Notes: generated by a model from the letters alone, not told the origin. 25,121 nt of DNA from Lachnospiraceae bacterium (GCA_009774375.1 VSNO01000055.1:1-25121), one strand, 5' to 3'; shown: positions 1-7,565, counted from the stretch's first letter. A program made the numbers and translations.

Positions 1-2
1 TT

Positions 3-30
3 TATATACCACCTATCGGTCAGCTGTAAA
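3..30 (-). promoter_or_regulatory. Candidate promoter reading out of the left edge
   Basis: On the minus strand TTTACA (25-30) is followed after 16 bases by TATATA (3-8). This would drive a gene lying to the left of the window. No gene is visible to confirm it, and the rest of 1-142 shows no other convincing element. Confidence 0.3.
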
Positions 31-142
31 CTTTCTTTATACCTACATTCTAACAAGCGCATAGTGGAAAGTCAAGAGAGCTATCTAAAATAATTTTATA
101 CCAATCCGCATTGATTATACATATTTTTTCTATAATCCAACT

Positions 143-1228
143 CTATTTCTTCGTGATATACCCCTGCGCCTTGAGAAGCTCCGCGCAGAGCACCGCGCCG
201 CCTGCTGCGCCGCGCACGGTATTGTGCGAGAGCCCGACGAACTTCCAGTCATATACGCTATCCTCGCGGATCCGTCCCACAGAGACGCCCATGCCGTTCT
301 CATAATCAACGTCAAGGCTTACCTGAGGTCTGTTGTCCTCCTCGAGATACTGGATAAACTGCTTCGGCGCGCTCGGAAGACCAAGCTCCTGCGGAACACC
401 CCTGAAATTCACTAATTTTTCTATCAACTGCTCTTTCGTGGGCTGCTTTCTGAATTTGACGAACACGGCAGCAGTGTGTCCATTTAATACCGGCACACGG
501 ATACACTGGCATGTGATCACAGGCGATGTTGCCGGAACGATCACGCCGTCCTTAATCTCGCCCCAGATCCTGAGCGGTTCCTTCTCGCTCTTCTCCTCCT
601 CGCCGCCGATGTACGGAATGATGTTTCCTTCCATCTCCGGCCAGTCCTTAAACGTCTTGCCCGCGCCGGAGATCGCCTGATAAGTCGTCGCGACGACCTC
701 GTAGGGTTCAAACTCTTTCCACGCAGTCAGGACAGGCGCGTAGCTCTGGATCGAGCAGTTTGGCTTCACTGCGACAAAACCTCTCGCCGTGCCAAGGCGC
801 TTTCTCTGGAAGTCGATCACCTTCATGTGTTCAGGGTTGATCTCAGGTACGACCATCGGTACGTCAGGTGTCCATCTGTGGGCAGAATTGTTGCTGACGA
901 CAGGCGTCTCGGTCTTTGCGTAGTCCTCCTCGATCTTTCTGATCTCATCCTTTGTCATGTCCACGGCGGAGAATACAAAATCGACTTCAGAAGCCACCTT
1001 CTCAACCTCATTGACATTCATGACTACGATCTCTTTCACAGCCTCCGGCATCGGCGTCGTCATCTTCCATCTGTCGCCGACAGCCTCCGCATATGTCTTT
1101 CCTGCGGAGCGGGGGCTTGCGGCGATCGTCGTCACCTCAAACCACGGGTGGTTCTCCAACAGGGCGATAAAACGCTGTCCAACCATACCGGTACCGCCAA
1201 GGATACCTACTTTCATTTTTTCACTCAT
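143..1228 (-). CDS. asd: Aspartate-semialdehyde dehydrogenase
   Basis: Predicted cytoplasmic enzyme of 361 residues that reduces L-aspartyl-4-phosphate to aspartate-4-semialdehyde with NADPH, the branch point to lysine/diaminopimelate, threonine and methionine. The N-terminal nucleotide loop GILGGTGMVGQRF lies at about residues 8-20. The catalytic cysteine is in KPNCS (Cys158), a QAISGAG segment follows at 184-190, and the substrate-site histidine is in RVPVLNGH (His251). Length and motifs fit the archaeal/fungal-like branch of Asd rather than the E. coli branch. The ATG at 1228 is chosen because TGGAGGAGAA precedes it at good spacing; the longer frame to 1285 has no ribosome site. It lies 44 bases behind argH on the same strand, so the two are probably co-transcribed. 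No convincing terminator follows it. Confidence 0.95.
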   Translation of the reverse strand: MSEKMKVGILGGTGMVGQRFIALLENHPWFEVTTIAASPRSAGKTYAEAVGDRWKMTTPMPEAVKEIVVMNVNEVEKVASEVDFVFSAVDMTKDEIRKIEEDYAKTETPVVSNNSAHRWTPDVPMVVPEINPEHMKVIDFQRKRLGTARGFVAVKPNCSIQSYAPVLTAWKEFEPYEVVATTYQAISGAGKTFKDWPEMEGNIIPYIGGEEEKSEKEPLRIWGEIKDGVIVPATSPVITCQCIRVPVLNGHTAAVFVKFRKQPTKEQLIEKLVNFRGVPQELGLPSAPKQFIQYLEEDNRPQVSLDVDYENGMGVSVGRIREDSVYDWKFVGLSHNTVRGAAGGAVLCAELLKAQGYITKK

Positions 1229-1272
1229 TTTTCTCCTCCATTCTGCTGAACCTTGTATCAGCATAAAGTATT

Positions 1273-2655
1273 TCATATTCCACAACTCAAATATTCCTTA
1301 TTGATACGTATGACCTCCCGCATCGCATCCGGTCCCGGCGCGCCGATCGTCATGCGCTTATCGACACAGGTCTCGAGGCTGACCGCCTCATAGAGATCCT
1401 CCTCAAACACGGGGCTGATCGCCTTTAACTCCTCGAGGGACAGCTCGTCGATCGACCGATCCTTCTCAATACAGTACAGCACCAGTCTCCCGATGATGCC
1501 ATGCGCATCCCGGAACGGCACGCCGTGATTCACCAGATAATCCGCCGCATCTGTGGCGTTCGTGAACCCCTTCATGGCGCTTACCTTCATGACGTCCTTG
1601 TTGAACCGCATGGTCTTGAGCATGCCTGTAAACAGCGCCACGCACCCCTTGACAGTATCGATCGCATCGAAAGTCAGTTCTTTATCCTCCTGCATGTCTT
1701 TATTGTAGGCGAGCGGAATCCCCTTCATCGTCGTCAGGATCGACACCAGCGCGCCGTACACACGCCCTGTCTTTCCGCGGACAAGCTCCGCGATATCGGG
1801 GTTCTTCTTCTGCGGCATGATGCTGCTGCCGGTCGAGTACGCATCATCGATCTCCACGAAACGGTACTCATTGGAGTTCCAGATGATGATCTCCTCGCAG
1901 AAACGGCTCAGATGCATCATGATCGTGGACAGTGCGGCCAATAGCTCGATCACATAATCCCTGTCCGCCACGGAATCCATGCTGTTCAGCGTCGGCCCGT
2001 CAAATCCAAGCAAACGTGCCGTGTACTCCCTGTCCAGCGGATAAGTCGTCCCAGCCAGAGCACCTGATCCCAGCGGACAGTAGTTCATCCTGTTATAAAT
2101 ATCGTCAAGACGCTGTCTGTCGCGCTTAAACATCTCGAAATACGCCCCCATATGATGCGCCAGCGTGATCGGCTGTGCTTTCTGCAGATGCGTAAAGCCG
2201 GGCATATACGTCTCCGTATGCTCCTCCATGATCGACAGGATTGTCTCCAGCAATCCCTTTAAAAGATCCTTGATCTCTGTAATCTCATTTCTTGTATAGA
2301 GCTTCATATCAAGCGCTACCTGGTCGTTCCTGCTCCTGCCGGTATGAAGCTTTTTGCCCGCATCCCCGATCCTCTGTATCAGATTCGCCTCCACAAAGCT
2401 GTGAATGTCCTCATATTCGTCCGTAATCTTCAAAGCGCCGGTCTCGACATCCCGCAATATACGCTCCAGTCCCTCTGTGATCTGATCTCTCTCCTCTTCT
2501 GTCAGAATCCCCTGCCTGGCGAGCATTTTCACATGCGCCATACTGCCCTCCACATCCTCGCGGAAAAACTTCTGGTCAAATGAAATCGATGCGTTGAAAT
2601 TGTATACAAGCTTATCTGTCTCCTTGGTAAATCTGCCGCCCCAAAGCTGTGCCAT
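1273..2655 (-). CDS. argH: Argininosuccinate lyase
   Basis: Cytoplasmic 460-residue enzyme of the fumarase/aspartase superfamily that splits argininosuccinate into arginine and fumarate, the last step of arginine synthesis. Family landmarks are all present: TGRSRNDQ at 105-112, the FTHLQKAQP segment at 154-162 with the general-acid histidine, and the superfamily signature GSSIMPQKKNP at 276-286 on the mobile loop with the catalytic serine. Length is normal. The ATG at 2655 is preceded by GGAGACGG. A promoter is visible just upstream (2722-2750). argG is not next to it, which is unusual because argG-argH pairs are common; asd follows instead. Confidence 0.97.
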   Translation of the reverse strand: MAQLWGGRFTKETDKLVYNFNASISFDQKFFREDVEGSMAHVKMLARQGILTEEERDQITEGLERILRDVETGALKITDEYEDIHSFVEANLIQRIGDAGKKLHTGRSRNDQVALDMKLYTRNEITEIKDLLKGLLETILSIMEEHTETYMPGFTHLQKAQPITLAHHMGAYFEMFKRDRQRLDDIYNRMNYCPLGSGALAGTTYPLDREYTARLLGFDGPTLNSMDSVADRDYVIELLAALSTIMMHLSRFCEEIIIWNSNEYRFVEIDDAYSTGSSIMPQKKNPDIAELVRGKTGRVYGALVSILTTMKGIPLAYNKDMQEDKELTFDAIDTVKGCVALFTGMLKTMRFNKDVMKVSAMKGFTNATDAADYLVNHGVPFRDAHGIIGRLVLYCIEKDRSIDELSLEELKAISPVFEEDLYEAVSLETCVDKRMTIGAPGPDAMREVIRINKEYLSCGI

Positions 2656-2721
2656 CTTCCGTCTCCTTTCGATCTCTCAAAGTTCCTAACCGTCATAATT
2701 GCTACAGTTATTCTCTTGAAT

Positions 2722-2750
2722 ACAATAGCATAGATTCATGAGAGTTGCAA
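2722..2750 (-). promoter_or_regulatory. Candidate promoter of argH-asd
   Basis: Minus-strand TTGCAA (2745-2750), 17-base spacer, TATTGT (2722-2727), giving a leader of about 60 bases before argH. Each hexamer matches consensus at four of six positions. The element abuts the 3' end of the blaR1-like gene, so read-through from that gene is also possible. Confidence 0.45.
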
Positions 2751-2757
2751 TAATAAT

Positions 2758-3603
2758 TTACTGCTCGAGTCCATATGAGCTGATCCGAAATCCTTCCGGT
2801 GTCCTGATGACCTCCATACTCAGGTAAACGTAAGCCCCTTCCGCCTCCGCATGTCCGCTGATCTCATAGGACAGCCAGCAGGTGACGCCGTTTTCTATGT
2901 TGTCGTCGGGCAGTCCTGCCAGATCGTTTTCCCTGATCTGCGCCGCATTTTCAGGATCACTGTACAGATCGACAGTCCCGTCAAAATCTTCTGACAAAAG
3001 CGATCTGAGTACGGCCTCATCGTTTTCAAAATACGCTGCCGCGAAGGCTTCCGCTGTCCTCCGCATCTCGACGGCATCCTCACAGGGTTCATTGCTGTTG
3101 ATCCTCTGCATGCCGTTTGCATCAGGATCCAGTGAGATGATTTCCTGCTGTTCCAGATACATCCTGCCATCGTACACGGCACAGTGGCTGTACAGACCGC
3201 GCCCGGGTATCCCGGGATATTCAAAGCGATAGACTTTCTGTGTGTCACCGCCCGCCCTCGGGATACGGATCAGATATGTTTCCGCCACCCCGTAGCCATC
3301 CGCCATATAGCCGATGGTCCGCTCCTGTGTCGCATAGACATATTCCGCATCATAATTGACCAGCTCTATTTCATACAGTTCTCTTGACGGATTCTCATAA
3401 AATAGTTCCGGCTGTCCGGCCGCCAGATCCACATACCAGATCCGGTTTCTCTCATCCTTGTAGTACATTCCGCCTTCTGTGATGATCGTCGAAAAATAGC
3501 CGGCATCGCACAGCGGTTCATAGATGCCGTCATCCCTTTCAATGAAAAAGCTCCTCTCCGCCTCGTTTTTGTACCTGCTGACGATCTGGCTGCCATTTTG
3601 CAC
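2758..3603 (-). CDS. 3' part of the frameshifted BlaR1-like gene (propeller and NTF2-like end)
   Basis: This frame continues the M56-peptidase gene that lies upstream in another frame. Read alone it begins at a GTG with no ribosome site and has no signal peptide, so it is not an independent gene. Its first ~160 residues look like the second half of a DUF5050-like beta-propeller (repeated short strands with DGIY, GGMYYKD, DGRMYLEQ). The last ~100 residues (from about EDAVEMRRTAEAFAAAYF) resemble an NTF2/SnoaL-like small domain. Both would sit outside the cell. The frame is open from about 3672 downward, and the shift from the upstream frame must occur between about 3600 and 3672. It is a -1 shift, equivalent to one extra base in the gene as given. 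It could be a true mutation or a sequence error. Confidence 0.75.
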   Translation of the reverse strand: MQNGSQIVSRYKNEAERSFFIERDDGIYEPLCDAGYFSTIITEGGMYYKDERNRIWYVDLAAGQPELFYENPSRELYEIELVNYDAEYVYATQERTIGYMADGYGVAETYLIRIPRAGGDTQKVYRFEYPGIPGRGLYSHCAVYDGRMYLEQQEIISLDPDANGMQRINSNEPCEDAVEMRRTAEAFAAAYFENDEAVLRSLLSEDFDGTVDLYSDPENAAQIRENDLAGLPDDNIENGVTCWLSYEISGHAEAEGAYVYLSMEVIRTPEGFRISSYGLEQ

Positions 3604-5381
3604 GCTCCCACATCCATGGCAGGCATATATTTCTGTGTCAGCTGTTCCGTCAGCTTCCAGTATTCCTCGGAGTCATATGTTGTGTTCTGATCTCTCTTCC
3701 ACTGCAGCTCCACATAGTCGTTGTATTCTCTATATAAAAAATCGTCTGCCCTGTCGTCAAGCTGTCTTCCGATCCCGCCGTCCTGGTCCAGCTCAAAACC
3801 GATCCTAGCGCCATTATCGCATGCAGCATATAATTTCCCCTCGTAGATCGAGATATGATACAGGGATTCGAATTTCTGGCTGAATGCCGCGAGCGCGTCG
3901 ACCACCTCGCGCGTATCCAGATCCATCCGGAAAATGGTCGCCCCAAATGTATCGCCCCTTGGCGCCAGACCGCAGAAATACAGGAAATTCCGATCGATCT
4001 CCATTCCTCTGCGGAGCCTGTAGTCATCGTGGTAAAGAAGTTCTCCGTCACCCGTACCATCCCTGAAGCAGTAAATCCCGTCTTCTCTTGCCAGATAGAC
4101 ATCATTCTTATAAACACGGATAATCTTATTGTATTCATTGTTGTAATCAAAGCGTTTGTCTGTGCCGGGATCTTTTTCGCCGGATTCGGTCTCAGCGGTC
4201 ACGATTTCGCGAATACTGGTATCGATCGGATCGGTGTCCTCTGCCTGATACCCGCAGGAGACGGCAAGTCCCATGACCGGGACGGCGATACAGATCACAG
4301 CGGCGCTCACAAATCCCCTTTTCTTTATCCCCTGATCAAACATGTTGTCGATCCGCCCTTTTAGCTGTATCCTGTCTTCCAGAAAGCTGCTGGAAAACAC
4401 AGAGGACTTCTTTCCGGATGTCCTGTTTCCCGCCAAAAAGAGCATCATGCGCGCATACAGTTCCCGTTCCTCCAGATCCCGCCCGCGCAGGGTCGCCTCG
4501 TCACACGCAAGCTCAATATCATAAAAAAACTGCTTTCTCATGAGGTATACGGCCGGATTCATCCAATTTACACAGCAGACAGCCGTCATCAGCAGTTTTG
4601 ACAGAAGATCTCTTTTTCGATAGTGGCAGAATTCATGTTCCGCGACCAGCTCAAGTTCTGCTGCCGTCCACTGCTTCGAAACGGACGGAATGACCAGCTT
4701 CGGGTGCACAATCCCGACCAGCATCGGGCTTTTGATCTGCCAGCTCTGACAGACTGCCACGCGGTTTCCTGTCCTGGACATCACTTCCCTCATCCTTTCG
4801 TCCGTGACAGGGCACAGGCTCTTATGATATAGATGCAAAAACATCACATACCCGGCAATTGTATAAAACGCACATGCAAACACGCCCATGATCCAGACTG
4901 CTGAAAGTATTTCTACATATGTATAATGAAATACCTTACCCCGGCCGGACTTTTTTCCTGAAACGATCTGATCTGTCGATTCCTGCTGTCCGCCAGGGTG
5001 GTCAGCGTTTTCCCTGAATGGCTGTCCATGGATCATCTGGGCGGCATCGTTTTGCAAAATACCGGCAGATATATCCTGCTGGCTGCTGCCGTCTGCCGCC
5101 TGGGACAGATCTAAATGCACAGCCGCGTTTGTTTCTGTTTCGGCATTCCTGCTGTCCGACGGCGCAGCGCCCGCAAAGGAAATCCCGGCAAGGGGTACGA
5201 TGGAAAAATTGTAGGGGATCAGCAGTCGGACTGCGAGCAGGATCCACATGATCTTCATCCATCCGGAACCGTACCTTTTTCTGAGTTTTCCGCCCAGAAA
5301 GCTCAGGAACAGAATGACGACAGCCGCCACAACGTTGACCTCCAGCAGATCCAGAAACAAATTGGTCAATATTTCCCGCAT
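3366..5381 (-). CDS. BlaR1/MecR1-like M56 membrane metallopeptidase, 5' part (frameshifted)
   Basis: Membrane protease-sensor partner of the BlaI repressor encoded just upstream. Starting at the ATG at 5381 (AAGGGG nine bases ahead), it has hydrophobic segments near residues 12-29, 42-57, 158-183 and 352-372. The zinc site is HEFCH at 249-253 with the third ligand in ELACDEA (Glu290). In this family the sensor activates the peptidase, which leads to loss of the BlaI-type repressor. After the last helix there is no penicillin-binding domain (no SxxK/SxN/KTG), but the start of a beta-propeller (about 410 onward). The natural frame is lost near 3600-3672; the last ~70 residues read here, arginine-rich, are out of frame. 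The stop of blaI is only 4 bases from this start, so translation is probably coupled. Confidence 0.85.
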   Translation of the reverse strand: MREILTNLFLDLLEVNVVAAVVILFLSFLGGKLRKRYGSGWMKIMWILLAVRLLIPYNFSIVPLAGISFAGAAPSDSRNAETETNAAVHLDLSQAADGSSQQDISAGILQNDAAQMIHGQPFRENADHPGGQQESTDQIVSGKKSGRGKVFHYTYVEILSAVWIMGVFACAFYTIAGYVMFLHLYHKSLCPVTDERMREVMSRTGNRVAVCQSWQIKSPMLVGIVHPKLVIPSVSKQWTAAELELVAEHEFCHYRKRDLLSKLLMTAVCCVNWMNPAVYLMRKQFFYDIELACDEATLRGRDLEERELYARMMLFLAGNRTSGKKSSVFSSSFLEDRIQLKGRIDNMFDQGIKKRGFVSAAVICIAVPVMGLAVSCGYQAEDTDPIDTSIREIVTAETESGEKDPGTDKRFDYNNEYNKIIRVYKNDVYLAREDGIYCFRDGTGDGELLYHDDYRLRRGMEIDRNFLYFCGLAPRGDTFGATIFRMDLDTREVVDALAAFSQKFESLYHISIYEGKLYAACDNGARIGFELDQDGGIGRQLDDRADDFLYREYNDYVELQWKRDQNTTYDSEEYWKLTEQLTQKYMPAMDVGACKMAARSSAGTKTRRRGAFSLKGMTASMNRCAMPAIFRRSSQKAECTTRMRETGSGMWIWRPDSRNYFMRIRQENCMK

Positions 5382-5385
5382 ATGC

Positions 5386-5760
5386 CTATTTCCCCTTTCT
5401 TTTGACGGTAATGTAGTCCTCAAGCTCCCGAAGCTCGTCCTCCGACAAACTGTTTCCATCGTACAGCGCCGCCAGGAAATTTTTGGCGGAGTTCTGATAC
5501 AGGCGTTTCAGAATACTTCGGCTCTCCATCTGCATGTAACTTGATTTGTCGATCCGTGCGATGTATACATTGTTCTTTCCTGACTTCTGTACCTCGAGGA
5601 ATCCTTTTTCCTGCAGTCTTGACAGAAAAGAAAGGACCGTTGTGGGCGACAGCTTTCGCTCACGATCCAGCCGTGCCTCGATCTCCGACCTTGTCACCGG
5701 CTTATCCATGTCCCATATGATCATCATGATCTCCAACTCTGAATCTGGCAAACGTTTCAT
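5386..5760 (-). CDS. BlaI/MecI-family winged-helix repressor
   Basis: Small cytoplasmic DNA-binding repressor of 124 residues. The N-terminal winged helix is clear (LPDSELEIMMIIWDMDKPVT, then SPTTVLSFLSRLQEKGFLEV as the recognition region and wing). The C-terminal part is the dimerisation helix pair ending in LREL. Members bind as dimers to inverted repeats and are inactivated by the M56 peptidase encoded next door. The ATG at 5760 is chosen over the longer frame to 5841 because GGAAGGAG precedes it and the family begins with a similar M(K)xxPDxELEIM segment. Its promoter overlaps a perfect palindrome (5825-5884), the obvious operator for autoregulation. Confidence 0.92.
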   Translation of the reverse strand: MKRLPDSELEIMMIIWDMDKPVTRSEIEARLDRERKLSPTTVLSFLSRLQEKGFLEVQKSGKNNVYIARIDKSSYMQMESRSILKRLYQNSAKNFLAALYDGNSLSEDELRELEDYITVKRKGK

Positions 5761-5824
5761 TGTCCGTGCTCCTTCCTGATCCCAAATATATTCTGCATAT
5801 TTCACACACTTTTGCATATAAAAC

Positions 5825-5884
5825 ACAAACATCTTCGGCAAGTGTAGAATATGTTTATATTCTACACTTGCCGAAGATGTTTGT
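5825..5884. promoter_or_regulatory. Perfect 28-bp palindrome, probable BlaI operator
   Basis: Arms 5825-5852 and 5857-5884 are exact reverse complements of 28 bases around a 4-base centre (gttt). The inner part contains AGTGTAGAATAT and its mirror ATATTCTACACT. TGTA/TACA half-sites are typical of BlaI-family operators. It lies 65 bases upstream of the BlaI start and contains the blaI promoter -10 element in the right arm. Confidence 0.75.
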
Positions 5885-5887
5885 CAA
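5859..5887 (-). promoter_or_regulatory. Promoter of the blaI-blaR1 operon
   Basis: Minus strand: consensus TTGACA (5882-5887), 17-base spacer, TAGAAT (5859-5864). The predicted start is near 5852, the inner edge of the left arm of the palindrome. A repressor bound to the palindrome would cover the whole promoter. Confidence 0.75.
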
Positions 5888-5888
5888 C

Positions 5889-5916
5889 AAAAAAGGGAGC
5901 TTTCGCTCCCTTTTTT
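5889..5916 (-). terminator. Rho-independent terminator, symmetrical
   Basis: Stem AAAAAAGGGAGC (5889-5900) / GCTCCCTTTTTT (5905-5916) with a TTTC loop. On the minus strand it begins at the stop codon of the 215-residue gene and ends in a T run. The blaI -35 element begins directly beyond it. Confidence 0.85.
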
Positions 5917-6563
5917 CAGTCATTAATATGACGGATCGCATCATATGCCCCGTTGAACATATTCGAAATATCGTCTGATGAAAGTTCCTCATTGTTTTCC
6001 AGCGTCTTGTCCATGATCTTTAACAGCTGCTCCTGGAGACGGGATTTCTGGGAAACCACGTCGACTGCCCCCGGTTCTTTGAGGTCGTCATACATCTTCC
6101 CGTAAAACTGCAGCAACTGCTGGTTGGTCGTCTCCCTGCATTCTACAATATTTCCCAGCGCCAGTGCCTTTTCCCCACAGGAACCGCTCTCCATCTGCCG
6201 CAGCTCTGCGATCGCCTGGTTCAGATACTCTGTCTGCTGTCCGATTCGCTCGATCTGTTCCAGACAGTATTCCATCGTATATTTTGACTGTCCGCCTGCG
6301 GCGTGAATATCTGTACCAGTATTTACCGGTACCTCATCCGCTGTGCCATTCCCGACGATCTCATTTTCCATCATTTTATTTTCAATTGTCTGCTCTGACA
6401 TATCGTTATCCTCCAAATTTTGCTCTGGCGGACACGCAAGGCATAGCATATTCCGCGCCAGAAAGCGTGCCCTGCCCTGTTTCACGAGCCCCTTAGCCCT
6501 CTTCAGGTAAGTCGTCCCGTATTTTTTGCCGTTTTCATCGACCACAATAATGTTTTTTGTCAT
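5916..6563 (-). CDS. Unknown protein with PLMP/RRXRR-like N-terminus and helical C-terminus
   Basis: 215 residues, soluble, no signal peptide. Residues 5-40 follow the pattern VVDENGKKY..TY.KRAKGLVKQGRARF, then a CLACPP end at about 41-46. This closely resembles the short N-terminal PLMP/RRXRR domain of IscB-type and HNH-associated proteins (VxDxxGKPLMPTxxxRARxLLKxGRA), but the PLMP tetrapeptide itself is not conserved. There is no RuvC or HNH segment. Residues about 90-210 are predicted helical and charged (SKYTMEYCLEQIERIGQQTEYLN, SRLQEQLLKIMDKTLENNEEL), probably coiled coil. I do not know its function; nucleic-acid binding is an inference from the N-terminus. The start has GGGGGAGACACCC ahead of it and overlaps the stop of a 21-codon leader ORF. 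A strong terminator follows. Confidence 0.75.
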   Translation of the reverse strand: MTKNIIVVDENGKKYGTTYLKRAKGLVKQGRARFLARNMLCLACPPEQNLEDNDMSEQTIENKMMENEIVGNGTADEVPVNTGTDIHAAGGQSKYTMEYCLEQIERIGQQTEYLNQAIAELRQMESGSCGEKALALGNIVECRETTNQQLLQFYGKMYDDLKEPGAVDVVSQKSRLQEQLLKIMDKTLENNEELSSDDISNMFNGAYDAIRHIND

Positions 6564-6625
6564 GGGTGTCTCCCCCTTGCTTCGATTTTGTCATGCACTT
6601 GTAAAAGGTCTGCGTTTTTTGTCAT
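6560..6625 (-). CDS. 21-codon leader ORF overlapping the next gene's start
   Basis: An ATG at 6625 with GGGGAAGACACCC ahead of it opens a 21-residue frame (begins MTKNADLL, ends EARGRHP). Its TGA stop shares bases with the ATG of the 215-residue gene. The 20 bases around its start are an exact copy of those around the main start (6614-6633 versus 6552-6571), and both proteins begin MTKN. It may be a translational-coupling leader or the relic of a small duplication. Confidence 0.4.
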   Translation of the reverse strand: MTKNADLLQVHDKIEARGRHP

Positions 6626-6651
6626 GGGTGTCTTCCCCGCCTCTTCTATTC

Positions 6652-6680
6652 AGTATAATATATTTCTCAGACAAATACAA
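6652..6680 (-). promoter_or_regulatory. Candidate promoter of the leader ORF and 215-residue gene
   Basis: Minus strand: TATACT (6652-6657) with TTGTAT (6675-6680) 17 bases upstream. The -10 is good and the -35 weak. The predicted start near 6645 would give a leader of about 20 bases before the 21-codon ORF. Confidence 0.4.
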
Positions 6681-6708
6681 TAGCCATGTTATCGGGATTC
6701 CATCACTT

Positions 6709-6737
6709 TTGACAAATTCTGACATATACTATTCTAT
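6709..6737 (+). promoter_or_regulatory. Candidate promoter of the SsuB/SsuC-type operon
   Basis: Consensus TTGACA at 6709-6714; 17 bases later TTCTAT (6732-6737), or TATTCT (6730-6735) at 15 bases. The -35 is perfect and the -10 ambiguous. No riboswitch-like structure is seen in the ~40 bases before the first gene. Confidence 0.4.
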
Positions 6738-6776
6738 ACATCGATACATTTAGGCAAGAAAGGCGGCGGTTACGAA

Positions 6777-7565
6777 ATGTCTCAAAGTCATAACAGAAAA
6801 CCATTTCTCCGTCTGGATCACGTAAACTTCTCGTACTACAGTAATCTCGGCGAAGTAAACGTTTTGAACGATATCAGTCTCTCCATCGAGAAGGGCGCCT
6901 TTGCGGCGCTGGTCGGTCCGAGCGGATGCGGCAAATCCACGATCCTCTCCCTGATCGCGGATCTGCTCAAGCCGGTGGGCGGGTACATAACCTTTTATTC
7001 AGAGGACTTTAACGCTCCGCGTATCGGATATATGCTCCAGCATGACCATTTGCTGGAATGGAGAAATGTCTACCAGAACATAACGCTCGGTCTTGAGATC
7101 CAGAAAAAGAAAACGGCAGAAAACCTGGCGCTGGTCGACAGCCTGCTCGAGAAATATCATCTGTCGCACGTCAGGAATCAGAAACCGTCGGCACTTTCCG
7201 GCGGAATGCGTCAGCGGATCGCGCTGATCCGGACGCTTGCGATCCGTCCGGACCTCCTCCTGCTCGACGAGCCGTTCAGTGCGCTTGACTACCAGACCCG
7301 GCTCAATGTGTCAAAGGACGTGCACGATATCATCAAGTCCGAACAAAAGACTGCGATCCTTGTGACACATGACATCTCCGAAGCGATCTCCATGGCGGAT
7401 GTCGTCTATGTACTCACGAAATCTCCCTGCACGATAAAGGACGTCATTCCGATCGAGTTTGAAGCCAATGGGATCCGGCGGGAGGATATGCGCAAATCAA
7501 GTCTTTTTCAGGATTATTTTGATAAGATATGGAGGGAAATGCAGGATGAAAACACAGAAAAATAA
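6777..7565 (+). CDS. SsuB/TauB/ThiZ-family ABC transporter ATPase
   Basis: ATP-binding subunit (262 residues) of a nitrate/sulfonate/taurine/pyrimidine-precursor type importer. Walker A GPSGCGKST at 47-55, Q-loop Gln88 (YMLQHD), signature LSGGMRQR at 140-147, Walker B LLLLDEP at 160-166, and switch histidine in VTHD (His198). The YMLQ.D.LLEWRNV segment is typical of this subfamily. The ATG at 6777 has AAAGGCGGCGG ahead. It overlaps the permease gene by 20 bases. No solute-binding protein gene is present in the window, so the substrate cannot be assigned; a sulfonate, taurine or thiamine precursor are all possible. Confidence 0.9.
   Translation: MSQSHNRKPFLRLDHVNFSYYSNLGEVNVLNDISLSIEKGAFAALVGPSGCGKSTILSLIADLLKPVGGYITFYSEDFNAPRIGYMLQHDHLLEWRNVYQNITLGLEIQKKKTAENLALVDSLLEKYHLSHVRNQKPSALSGGMRQRIALIRTLAIRPDLLLLDEPFSALDYQTRLNVSKDVHDIIKSEQKTAILVTHDISEAISMADVVYVLTKSPCTIKDVIPIEFEANGIRREDMRKSSLFQDYFDKIWREMQDENTEK

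Noticed and set aside
113..137. Imperfect hairpin GATTATA / TATAATC behind asd as a terminator.
   Set aside because: The stem is weak and AT-only in part, and no T run follows it on minus.
2717..2738. TGAAT ... ATTCA near the argH promoter as an ArgR box.
   Set aside because: The half-sites are 12 bases apart, whereas ARG boxes have them within a compact 18-bp palindrome.
3600..3672. Programmed -1 frameshifting to join the two BlaR1-like frames.
   Set aside because: No X-XXY-YYZ slippery heptamer or clear downstream pseudoknot is seen; an indel or sequence error is simpler.
2758..5760. Beta-lactam resistance operon.
   Set aside because: The sensor has no penicillin-binding domain and no beta-lactamase or PBP2a gene lies nearby.
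6640..6776. TPP or other riboswitch before the ABC operon.
   Set aside because: The predicted leader is only about 40 bases and lacks any conserved aptamer core.
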